Source: Gemmatimonadota bacterium
GTDB taxonomy: Bacteria > Gemmatimonadota > Gemmatimonadetes > Longimicrobiales > Gaopeijiaceae
Direction: 5' to 3'
Length of the DNA stretch: 6,953 nt
Assembly (NCBI GenBank): GCA_016209995.1
Contig: JACQVC010000109.1
Location: 1 to 6,953, forward strand
A model generated the notes under the pieces. It worked only from the letters and a program-made list of their open reading frames with translations, was not told the origin of the DNA and did not search any database. The position numbers and the translations under genes were made by a program. Below are positions 1 through 6,486 of the stretch, piece by piece (position 1 is the first letter of the stretch; each line of letters begins with the position of its first letter).

Positions 1-1128
1 CTCGAGCGGGGCGAGGGCGTGTGGGTGTGGGATGTGGAGGGGAAGCGCTACCTCGACATGCTGAGTGGGGATTCGGCCCTCAACCAGGGGCATCTCCACC
101 CGGTGATCGTAGCGGCGGCGCAGGCTCAGCTGCGGCGCCTCACGCTGACGTCGCGTGCCTTCCATAACGACCAAATGGGCCCGTTCCTGCGCGAGCTCTG
201 CGAGGTGGCCGGCTTCGAAAAGGCCCTTCCCATGAACTCGGGCGCGGAAGCCGTCGAGACGGCGATCAAGCTGGCGCGCAAGTGGGGGTACGAGCGGAAG
301 GGAGTGCCGGCGGACCGCGCCGAGATCATCGCCTGCGAGGGCAACTTCCACGGCCGTACGACCACGGTCATCAGCTTCTCCTCCGACGCCCAGTACCGCC
401 GCGGGTTCGGGCCGTTCACGCCCGGGTTCCGGCTGATCCCCTACGGGAACACGGAGGCGCTCGCGCAGGCCATGACGGAGCACACGGTGGGCTTCCTCGT
501 CGAGCCGATCCAGGGAGAGGGTGGGGTCGTGGTGCCGCCTCCCGGGTACCTGGCCCAAGCCGCCGAGATCTGCCGGGCGCACAACGTGCCGCTGATTGCG
601 GACGAGGTGCAGACCGGGCTTGGCCGTACCGGCCGGATGTTCGCCTGGGAATGGGACGGCGTGCGCCCCGACGTGTTGCTGCTGGGCAAGGCGCTCGGCG
701 GCGGCCTCTATCCGGTCTCCGCCGTGCTTGCGGACCGCGAGTACATGGACGTGTTCCAGCCCGGCGACCACGGCTCGACGTTCGGCGGAAACCCGCTGGC
801 GTCCGCGATCGGACGGGCGGCGTTGAAGGTGGTCCTGGAGGAGGATCTGCCCGCCTGCGCGGACAGGCTGGGGTGCTGGTTCCTGGACCGACTCCGGGAG
901 ATCGAGTCGCCGCACGTGGAGTCGGTTCGAGGCAAGGGTTTGCTCATCGGCGTCGTCATCCGGGAAGCCTCGGGTCACGCTCGCCGTTTCTGCGAGGCCC
1001 TCATGGCCCGCGGCATCCTGGCCAAGGAGACTCACGGCCGGGTGCTGCGCCTGGCCCCCCCGCTCATCATTACGCGGGACGTCCTGGAGAATGCGCTCCC
1101 CGACATTGCGGCTGCCCTGTCCGGCTGA
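1..1128 (+). CDS. rocD: Ornithine--oxo-acid aminotransferase (ornithine delta-aminotransferase), 5'-truncated
   Basis: PLP-dependent class III (fold type I) aminotransferase that moves the delta-amino group of ornithine to 2-oxoglutarate, giving glutamate semialdehyde and glutamate in cytoplasmic arginine/ornithine catabolism. The frame is open from base 1 and ends at TGA 1126-1128, leaving 375 codons. The family is about 400 residues, so some 20-30 N-terminal residues lie outside the window; the GTG at 19 is internal. Family-specific signatures, in window residue numbers, are NQGH (28-31), LTLTSRAFHNDQ (about 47-58), GNFHGRT, VEPIQGEGG, DEVQTGLGRTG starting at Asp201, the PLP-binding lysine in LLLGKALGGG (Lys230, bases 688-690), and HGSTFGGNPLA. 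This set separates ornithine aminotransferase from acetylornithine or GABA aminotransferases. One oddity: residue 24 is Asp in 'LSGDSALNQGH', where known family members have Tyr ('LSAYSAVNQGH'). The S46 peptidase gene follows 34 bp downstream. Confidence 0.93.
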   Translation, partial: LERGEGVWVWDVEGKRYLDMLSGDSALNQGHLHPVIVAAAQAQLRRLTLTSRAFHNDQMGPFLRELCEVAGFEKALPMNSGAEAVETAIKLARKWGYERKGVPADRAEIIACEGNFHGRTTTVISFSSDAQYRRGFGPFTPGFRLIPYGNTEALAQAMTEHTVGFLVEPIQGEGGVVVPPPGYLAQAAEICRAHNVPLIADEVQTGLGRTGRMFAWEWDGVRPDVLLLGKALGGGLYPVSAVLADREYMDVFQPGDHGSTFGGNPLASAIGRAALKVVLEEDLPACADRLGCWFLDRLREIESPHVESVRGKGLLIGVVIREASGHARRFCEALMARGILAKETHGRVLRLAPPLIITRDVLENALPDIAAALSG

Positions 1129-1140
1129 TCGGCGGGACAG
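1117..1140 (+). other. Short inverted repeat over the rocD stop codon
   Basis: CTGTCC at 1117-1122 is the exact reverse complement of GGACAG at 1135-1140, with a 12-base loop that contains the rocD stop codon (1126-1128). It lies 12 bases upstream of the Shine-Dalgarno of the next gene. No T-run follows, so it does not look like an intrinsic terminator. A six-base GC-rich stem could be chance, or a weak structure modulating read-through into the peptidase gene. Confidence 0.25.
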
Positions 1141-1152
1141 CCCTTCTGCTGC

Positions 1153-1159
1153 AGGAGGT
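1153..1159 (+). promoter_or_regulatory. Shine-Dalgarno of the S46 peptidase gene
   Basis: AGGAGGT lies three bases before the ATG at 1163, a near-perfect anti-SD complement. It favours 1163 over the in-frame ATG at 1091, which lies inside rocD and has no comparable site. The 1163 start also puts a lipoprotein signal peptide at the N-terminus. Confidence 0.8.
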
Positions 1160-1162
1160 TGC

Positions 1163-3445
1163 ATGCGTAACGAGCGACGGGACGACTTGTGCGCGGGCGA
1201 TGCGCTGTGGCTGCTGGCCCTTTCGCTGACCGTGGCGGCCTGTGCCGGGACGGCGGCGCAGAGCGGAGGCGGAGCGCCTGCACCTGCGGCTCCAACCGCT
1301 GTCGCGGCAGCCCGCACGACGGCAGCCCCCAGCGAGGGCGTCGCCGTCGCGCCGGGCGGAGTCCTTCTGGACACGGTGCGTGCCGGACGCTTCGACAACG
1401 GCAAGATGTGGACGTTCGAGTTCCCACCCGTCGAGTACCTCCGCGAGACGTACGGCTTCGCGCCCGATCAGAACTGGTTTCGCCAGGCACGGCTCGGTGC
1501 GTTGCGCATTCCTTCCTGCTCAGCGTCGTTCGTCTCGCCCCACGGCCTGGTCCTCACCAACCACCACTGCGGCCGCGAGAGCGTGACCGAGGTGACTCGC
1601 GCGGGAGAAAGGCTGCTGGACGAGGGATTCTACGCGCGGAGCCTGGCGGAAGAGCGCCGAGTAGACGAGTTCTACGCCGACCAGCTCATCGATCTCGTGG
1701 ATGTGACGGACGAGGTCGACCGGGCCCTGGCCGGAACACCCCAGGAATCTCGGGCGGAAAAACGTGATTCGATCCTCGAGTCCATCGAGGAGCGCATCGC
1801 GCGCGAGCATGGAGGGGACGACGCGGGGATTGTCGTCGAGATGATTTCGCTTTACAACGGCGGCCGGTACTCGGCCTACGTCTTCCGGCGCCATCCGGAT
1901 GTCCGTCTGGTCGCGGCTCCGGAGCTGCAGATCGGTTTCTTCGGGGGCGATCCGGACAACTTCACCTATCCGCGTTACAACCTGGATTTCTCCGTCTTCC
2001 GTGTTTACGACCAGGATGGGACTCCACTGGAGACGGCGGAGTATTTTCCGTGGAGCCCCACAGGCGTCGCGGAAAACGATGTCGTCTTCGTCATCGGGAA
2101 CCCGGGCTCGACCAGCCGCTTACAGACGGTTGCCCAGCTCGACTTCCGCCGGGAGGTCCAGGATCGCATGCTCCTGCAGTTCATTCGATCCCGCCTTGCC
2201 GTCCTGCGCGAGTTCCTCCGCGAGAACCCCGGTCACGAGCAGGCGGAGGACATCCGTAACGACATCTTCAGTCTCTCGAACTCGGAGAAGGCGTACGCCG
2301 GCATCGTGGCCGGACTGCACGATCCGGTGATCATGGCCCGCCGTCGCGATTCCGAGCGCCAGTTCCGCGAAGCCATCGCAGGCAGGCCGGAGCTGCGCGA
2401 GCAGTACGGGGACCTCATCGACCGCCTGGCCGAGTTGCAGGTCGAGAAACGGAGCGTGGTGCCGGCCTTCGCGTCGTTCCTGGCCATGACCAACCCGGAC
2501 TTCGAGTCGGCAACACTGCGCCGTGCCTTGCTGGCCTATCAGCTCTTGACGCTCCGCCAGCGCGGTGCTCCCGAGCCCGTGCTCGAAGGTCTGCGCGCGG
2601 AGCTTGTCAGCGTGGGCGACATACCGGCCGCGTTGGACGAAGCGCTGATACAAGCCCGCTTCGAGGACTTCGTGCAGAACTACGGCCGGGACAGCGACAT
2701 CGCGCAGGCCGTGTTGCAAGGGCGATCGGCGGAGGTCGCGGCAGCCGTCGTGCGTGCCAATTCGGTTCTGGTCGATTCGGCGCGAACGGCGGCGGCCTTA
2801 GTGGCGAACACCCTGACGATGAGCGATGCGGGCCTGCGCGTGGTCACCGGTTACTTACCGCGTTTCAGCGCCTTCCAACAGGCCTTGTCGCGGATCTCGC
2901 CCGAGGAGGATGAGACGGCTGCACTGCTGGGAAGGGCGCGCTTCGAGATCTACGGTACGGCCGTGCCGCCGGATGCCACCTTTTCGTTGCGCCTCGCTGA
3001 CGGGGTGGTCAGCGGCTACGAGTACAACGGCACGATCGCGCCGTACAAGACCACGTTCCACGGCCTGTACGATCGCTACGCATCATTCGACGCGCGCGAG
3101 GAGTGGGCGCTGCCGCAGCGCTGGCTCAGCCCTCCGGCAAGCTTCGACCGGTCTACGCCGCTGAATTTCGCGTCGACCGCGGACATCATCGGCGGCAACT
3201 CGGGTTCGCCCGTGGTGAACCGGGATCTCCAGCTGGTCGGGCTCATCTTCGACGGCAACATTGAGAGTCTGTCGGGCGACTACATCTACCTGGTCGATCG
3301 CCCGCGCGCGGTGGCCGTCGATGCCCGCGCCATCCTGGAAGCGCTCGACGACATCTACGACGCGGATCGCATTGTTCTCGAGGTGACCACCGGAACGCTG
3401 GCGGCGGACGAAGCGGAGGCGGACCGGATCCGGGCGGGACGCTAG
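1163..3445 (+). CDS. S46-family dipeptidyl peptidase (DPP7/DPP11 type), predicted lipoprotein
   Basis: Serine exopeptidase that removes dipeptides from the N-terminus of oligopeptides outside the cytoplasm. The product is 760 residues. Residues 1-27 form a lipoprotein signal: basic N-region, hydrophobic stretch LWLLALSLTV, and lipobox VAAC with Cys27. An Ala/Pro/Gly-rich linker runs to about residue 65. The chymotrypsin-like half follows, with GLVLTNHHCG (catalytic His135), FGGDPDNFTYPRYNLDF (predicted catalytic Asp275), and C-terminal GGNSGSPVVN (nucleophile Ser680). The His-Asp and Asp-Ser spacings (140 and 405) are close to those of characterised S46 enzymes. Between them lies the long helical domain of the family. 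FDGN places Asp697 and Gly698 at the positions that in Porphyromonas enzymes contact the substrate N-terminus and set P1 preference. Gly there is DPP7-like (hydrophobic P1) and Arg is DPP11-like (acidic P1). Cys119 and Cys136 flank the His motif and could form a disulfide. Exact specificity is inferred. Confidence 0.92.
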   Translation: MRNERRDDLCAGDALWLLALSLTVAACAGTAAQSGGGAPAPAAPTAVAAARTTAAPSEGVAVAPGGVLLDTVRAGRFDNGKMWTFEFPPVEYLRETYGFAPDQNWFRQARLGALRIPSCSASFVSPHGLVLTNHHCGRESVTEVTRAGERLLDEGFYARSLAEERRVDEFYADQLIDLVDVTDEVDRALAGTPQESRAEKRDSILESIEERIAREHGGDDAGIVVEMISLYNGGRYSAYVFRRHPDVRLVAAPELQIGFFGGDPDNFTYPRYNLDFSVFRVYDQDGTPLETAEYFPWSPTGVAENDVVFVIGNPGSTSRLQTVAQLDFRREVQDRMLLQFIRSRLAVLREFLRENPGHEQAEDIRNDIFSLSNSEKAYAGIVAGLHDPVIMARRRDSERQFREAIAGRPELREQYGDLIDRLAELQVEKRSVVPAFASFLAMTNPDFESATLRRALLAYQLLTLRQRGAPEPVLEGLRAELVSVGDIPAALDEALIQARFEDFVQNYGRDSDIAQAVLQGRSAEVAAAVVRANSVLVDSARTAAALVANTLTMSDAGLRVVTGYLPRFSAFQQALSRISPEEDETAALLGRARFEIYGTAVPPDATFSLRLADGVVSGYEYNGTIAPYKTTFHGLYDRYASFDAREEWALPQRWLSPPASFDRSTPLNFASTADIIGGNSGSPVVNRDLQLVGLIFDGNIESLSGDYIYLVDRPRAVAVDARAILEALDDIYDADRIVLEVTTGTLAADEAEADRIRAGR

Positions 3446-4170
3446 TCGAGTATCCCCAGCCGACTGAGCTCCCGGGCCACCTGATCCTCCCAGCCGCGAT
3501 TCGCTGACGGGTTGGCGGGGCTGGGGTGCGGGATGCGGCCAACCATGACCGCCGCGGATGCGAGCGCCTCGAGCGCGCGTCGTTCGGCGAAGCGGCCGAC
3601 GCCGATCACGAAGCGAGGGCGCATAAGGTCGGTCATTCGCCGCAGGGCACGGTCGCAGGCGTCGAACAAGAATTCCCTCTCGCCGGTGCGCAGACGCTCG
3701 GGTGTCAGGTTGCGGCCCTGCGCGTCCAGGAAGAGCAGGGGACAGTAGTTATGAACGAAGAAGCGCGCGAAGAAGCGCTCCGCCGTGCCGAACTGCCGTT
3801 GCGCCCACCCCCAAAACCGGGTGCCGCTCACCTCACGACGGGGACAGGCGAACCCGCGAATTCGGCGTTTCGGGTGCTCCCCCGGGGGCTTTCCCACTTC
3901 CGCCTCGATGCCCAGCCAGCCCCGCACCATCTCGACATCCCCGAAAGGTATTCCGGTCTGAGCCATCCCCCATGGACCCGGATTCATCCCCACGAGAACG
4001 ATCTCCTTAGGCGATTTTCCGTACAGCTCCAGGTAGAGTCGATGGGGCTTCCAGGCGTATTCCAACGGGTTGTAAACGTGGCGGATCGGAGGGAGGAACT
4101 CGAGCGAGCCAACCTGCCGGCTGAGCTCGCGTGCGATGCGGACGAGCTTCGCCGCGGAATCCTGCGGCAC
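3442..4170 (-). CDS. smug1: SMUG1-family (family 3) uracil-DNA glycosylase
   Basis: Base-excision repair glycosylase that removes uracil, and in characterised homologues oxidised pyrimidines such as 5-hydroxymethyluracil, from DNA. The protein is 242 residues, against about 270 in human SMUG1. Both active-site motifs are present: GMNPGPWGMAQTGIPFGDV (residues 61-79; Asn63 matches the water-positioning Asn, Phe76 the base-stacking Phe) and HPSPANPSANRGWE (215-228; catalytic His215, followed by the DNA-intercalation loop). VHNYCPLLF supplies the uracil-reading Asn141, and FVIGVGRFAERRA is also typical. Motif 1 has GPW where human SMUG1 has GPF. No signal peptide is seen, consistent with a cytoplasmic enzyme. 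The start is GTG at 4170, with GGGAGGT just upstream. It lies 45 bp downstream of glpD in the same direction and may be co-transcribed. Its stop overlaps the stop of the convergent peptidase gene. The family assignment rests on motif pattern along the whole length; substrate range is inferred. Confidence 0.93.
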   Translation of the reverse strand: MPQDSAAKLVRIARELSRQVGSLEFLPPIRHVYNPLEYAWKPHRLYLELYGKSPKEIVLVGMNPGPWGMAQTGIPFGDVEMVRGWLGIEAEVGKPPGEHPKRRIRGFACPRREVSGTRFWGWAQRQFGTAERFFARFFVHNYCPLLFLDAQGRNLTPERLRTGEREFLFDACDRALRRMTDLMRPRFVIGVGRFAERRALEALASAAVMVGRIPHPSPANPSANRGWEDQVARELSRLGILD

Positions 4171-4174
4171 GCCT

Positions 4175-4181
4175 ACCTCCC
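4175..4181 (-). promoter_or_regulatory. Shine-Dalgarno of the SMUG1 gene
   Basis: On the minus strand GGGAGGT stands four bases before the GTG at 4170-4168. It supports a GTG start here, giving an N-terminus (MPQDSAAKLVRIARELS) that resembles the leading helix of SMUG1 proteins. Confidence 0.75.
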
Positions 4182-4215
4182 ACTTTCGTCGAGAGTTGCG
4201 GACGACCGGTAGCGG

Positions 4216-5778
4216 CTACGCATCCAACAAATAACCTCGCGCGAGCCGCCGGTAATCCGCTATTTGCGCCTCCTCCCACTGCCGGTCACGCCCCATCTCA
4301 CGTGCCATGAGCCGCGCGACCGAGGGTGCGGCCTCGATGCTCGCCCGGGCATCGAGGAGGAGCGCACGCGTTCTGCGAGCGAGCACGTCCTCGACCGTTC
4401 TGGCCATTTCGTGCCGCACGCCCCATACGACCTCGTTGGCCCGATAGGGCAGGCGCGGATGCACAAGCTCGCGCAACTCCGGACGTTCGGTAGCCAGGCG
4501 CTCCAGATCCGGCCCGTCCGAGCCGTAGACCTCCCACGCCGCCTCGCCCGGGGCGCCTTTCAGCCAGCCGTGGATTCTGAGCTGGTGCGTGACACAATCC
4601 CGCTCGTCGAGGCCGGCGACGAGCGCGGCCGCGTTCACGGTGTCCTCGGCCATCTTGCGATAGGTCGTCCACTTGCCGCCCGTAATCGTGACCAGGCCGG
4701 ACGGCGAAATGATCAGCGTGTGGTCGCGGGACAGCGACGCCGTATCCTTGCCAGCTTCCTGACGCACCAGGGGTCTCACGCCCGCGAAAACGCTGAGGAC
4801 ATCCGAAGGCGTCGGGTCGCGGGTCAGGTAGCGGGCGGTGTGCGTCAGAAGGAAATCGATCTCCTCCGCCAGCGGGAGAGGCTCGAGCGAAAGCTCCTCG
4901 ATCGGCGTGTCCGTCGTACCCACGATCACGCGCTCGTGCCAGGGGACCGCGAAGAGCACGCGTCCATCATCCGTGTGGGGAACCATGATCGCGCTGCTGC
5001 CCGGCAGGAACGACCTGTCCAGCACGAGGTGGACTCCCTGGCTCGGGGCGACGATACTGACCGCTTCCGCGTCGTCGAGCTGACGAATCGCATCGCAAAA
5101 CGCGCCGGTTGCGTTCACGACCACGCGCGCGTGGACCTCGACTTCCTCGCCTGTCTCCATGTTGCGGGCCATGACCCCGTGCACGACGCCGTGCGCCTTG
5201 AGCAGGTCGATGACCTTCGCGTACGTGACCAGGGTGGCGCCGAGCTCGGCGGCCGTCTGAGCCAGATTCACGGCCAGGCGCGCATCGTCGAACTGGGCGT
5301 CGTGATAGATGACGCCACCGATCAGGCCGTCCGGCTCGAGGGTCGGGATGCGTTCCAGCGTCTCTTCGCGCGAGAGGTGACGGGAAGGCCCCAGGCCCAG
5401 CTTACCCGCCAGCACATCGTAGAGCTTGAGCCCGATTCCGTAGAACGGTCCCTCCCACCACGAGTAGTTCGGGACCACGAACGACAGGTTGCGCACCAGG
5501 TGGGGGGCATTGCGCATCAGCAAGCCGCGCTCGTGCAATGCCTCCGCCACGAGTGAGATGTTGCCCTGCCTGAGATAGCGCACGCCGCCATGGACCAGCT
5601 TCGTGCTGCGACTGGACGTCCCCTTCGCGAAGTCGCTCTGCTCGAGCAAGAGGGCCCGGTAGCCACGAGACGCAGCGTCCACGACCACGCCGAGTCCCGT
5701 CGCTCCTCCCCCGATGACCAGGAAATCCCAGAAGCCGGGAGCGTCCCGCATTCTCCCGAGCATCTCGTCACGGTTCAT
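4216..5778 (-). CDS. glpD: FAD-dependent glycerol-3-phosphate dehydrogenase (aerobic, GlpD)
   Basis: Oxidises sn-glycerol 3-phosphate to dihydroxyacetone phosphate and passes electrons through FAD to the quinone pool. It is a peripheral enzyme on the cytoplasmic face of the membrane, linking glycerol and lipid breakdown to respiration and glycolysis. The product is 520 residues (E. coli GlpD is 501). The N-terminal Rossmann FAD site is VIGGGATGLG (residues 21-30), with Glu46 after the second strand as the likely ribose ligand. GTSSRSTKLVHGGVRYL follows (53-69), then GVRPLV and GGKWTTYRKMAED (from Gly367) closing the FAD/substrate site. The remaining ~120 residues form the helical GlpD C-terminal domain. 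No iron-sulfur or extra C-terminal domain is seen, which favours GlpD over anaerobic GlpA. The start at MNRDEM fits the family, but no clear Shine-Dalgarno precedes it. No glpF, glpK or GlpR gene is visible nearby. Confidence 0.95.
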   Translation of the reverse strand: MNRDEMLGRMRDAPGFWDFLVIGGGATGLGVVVDAASRGYRALLLEQSDFAKGTSSRSTKLVHGGVRYLRQGNISLVAEALHERGLLMRNAPHLVRNLSFVVPNYSWWEGPFYGIGLKLYDVLAGKLGLGPSRHLSREETLERIPTLEPDGLIGGVIYHDAQFDDARLAVNLAQTAAELGATLVTYAKVIDLLKAHGVVHGVMARNMETGEEVEVHARVVVNATGAFCDAIRQLDDAEAVSIVAPSQGVHLVLDRSFLPGSSAIMVPHTDDGRVLFAVPWHERVIVGTTDTPIEELSLEPLPLAEEIDFLLTHTARYLTRDPTPSDVLSVFAGVRPLVRQEAGKDTASLSRDHTLIISPSGLVTITGGKWTTYRKMAEDTVNAAALVAGLDERDCVTHQLRIHGWLKGAPGEAAWEVYGSDGPDLERLATERPELRELVHPRLPYRANEVVWGVRHEMARTVEDVLARRTRALLLDARASIEAAPSVARLMAREMGRDRQWEEAQIADYRRLARGYLLDA

Positions 5779-5838
5779 GTGGGTGTGGAAGCGCTGGGGT
5801 CCGGTCGAGGACCGCGGGAGGATCCTGGTGGCTGAAGG

Positions 5839-6222
5839 TCAGCGAGCTATGGTAGACATCGCGACGTCCGCGGCTACGGTGAGGCGCAGCGTCTCTCCTG
5901 GATTCACCGTGACGGCATAGGTCGTGAAGGGGTTCGCCGCCTGCAGCCGGATCTCGAAGCGTACGCTACGGGGCCGCCCTGGCAGCTCGAAGCTCTTGCT
6001 CGTGTTGCTGCCCACCTGGCCAAGCCGCGAGCGGCCGGACCCTTCACCGATCGCGTAAATCGTGGCGTCATAGAAGTTCTGATTCTCGACGACCACGTTG
6101 ATCTCTTCACGTTGCCGCTCGGTGAAGGAATCGATCGCATTGGATCCCCGCCCGAAGCATGCCTCGAGCGGCAGGAGCGATGCGAGCACGATGGCCCCCG
6201 CGAGAGCTCGTGATCCGTTCAC
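5839..6222 (-). CDS. Small predicted lipoprotein of unknown function
   Basis: A 127-residue protein starting at GTG 6222. Residues 1-22 look like a lipoprotein signal: Arg5, hydrophobic ALAGAIVLASLLPL, and lipobox LEAC with Cys22 (Glu at -2 is unusual). The mature part has a short polar linker, then alternating strand-like segments: INVVVENQNFYDATIYAIGE, RLGQVGSNTSKSFELP, VRFEIRLQA, TYAVTVNPGETLRLTVAADV. This suggests a small beta-sandwich exposed outside the cytoplasm. It resembles small lipoproteins that I associate with Gemmatimonadota genomes (V-x-N-x-N-x-x-D near the start, RLG-x-V in the middle, a PG-E/D-x-L turn near the end), from memory of pattern only. No function can be assigned. 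A longer reading from ATG 6342 would bury the signal peptide 40 residues in, so the GTG is preferred. It lies 60 bp upstream of glpD, same direction. Confidence 0.75.
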   Translation of the reverse strand: MNGSRALAGAIVLASLLPLEACFGRGSNAIDSFTERQREEINVVVENQNFYDATIYAIGEGSGRSRLGQVGSNTSKSFELPGRPRSVRFEIRLQAANPFTTYAVTVNPGETLRLTVAADVAMSTIAR

Positions 6223-6230
6223 CGTTTGAG

Positions 6231-6237
6231 CCTCCCC
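6231..6237 (-). promoter_or_regulatory. Shine-Dalgarno of the small lipoprotein gene
   Basis: On the minus strand GGGGAGG lies eight bases before the GTG at 6222-6220. Together with the signal peptide that begins immediately after, it decides the start in favour of GTG rather than the upstream ATG at 6342. Confidence 0.7.
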
Positions 6238-6257
6238 TCGGTCGAGCAGGTCGCTGG

Positions 6258-6281
6258 CCGGGCCCGACGGCTGCGGCCCGG
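6258..6281 (-). other. GC-rich hairpin in the lipoprotein gene leader
   Basis: CCGGGCC at 6258-6264 is perfectly complementary to GGCCCGG at 6275-6281, with a ten-base loop. On the minus strand it lies 35 bases upstream of the GTG start, so a transcript starting upstream would carry it in its 5' leader. No T-run follows on either strand, so it is not a canonical terminator. Confidence 0.4.
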
Positions 6282-6444
6282 GATCCCCCTGCTGAAGCTC
6301 TCGCCTGGGAGCTATTTCGACTGTGCGGAAGGATGACGCCATGCCGCCACCGGATCTGCTAACCTAACTTAAGCCGGGGCGGCACCGAAAGGGATATTCT
6401 GACGTCGCGTGATCGCGCCATGCTTCCGAGCCCCTGTCTCGTTG

Positions 6445-6486
6445 CCGCTGCGCTCAGCCCGCTCTACGTTCCGGGCGGCGCTGCGG
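6445..6486 (+). other. Interrupted hairpin in the rnz leader
   Basis: Three stem blocks pair in order: CCGC 6445-6448 with GCGG 6483-6486, GCGC 6450-6453 with GCGC 6478-6481 (a T-T mismatch between), and GCCCG 6457-6461 with CGGGC 6472-6476 (three bases against one bulged). The loop is ten bases. This gives 13 G-C/C-G pairs, 33 bases upstream of the rnz start. No T-run follows, so it is a possible leader structure rather than a terminator. Confidence 0.35.

Noticed and set aside
1091..1162. An earlier in-frame ATG for the S46 peptidase, overlapping rocD
   Set aside because: It would place 24 unrelated residues before the lipoprotein signal. The ATG at 1163 has a strong Shine-Dalgarno and directly begins the signal peptide.
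2120..2719. A 199-codon minus-strand frame within the S46 peptidase gene
   Set aside because: It is antisense to the helical domain of the peptidase and has no domain pattern or plausible start signal.
3526..4212. A 228-codon plus-strand frame across the SMUG1 gene
   Set aside because: It is antisense to a gene whose motifs match SMUG1 along its whole length; the translation shows no recognisable fold.
4264..5556. A long open frame (430 codons) on the plus strand across glpD
   Set aside because: It is antisense to an unambiguous glpD, and its translation is rich in Arg, His, Gln and Asp with no domain pattern. Such frames are expected opposite GC-rich genes.
5802..5826. CGGTC/GACCG stem and AGGATCCT palindrome between the lipoprotein gene and glpD as a terminator
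   Set aside because: The stem is only five pairs with a three-base loop and there is no T-run, so it is too weak to call a terminator.
6223..6342. An N-terminal extension of the small lipoprotein up to ATG 6342
   Set aside because: The extra 40 residues are Pro/Gln/Arg-rich and would bury the signal peptide. GTG 6222 has a good Shine-Dalgarno.
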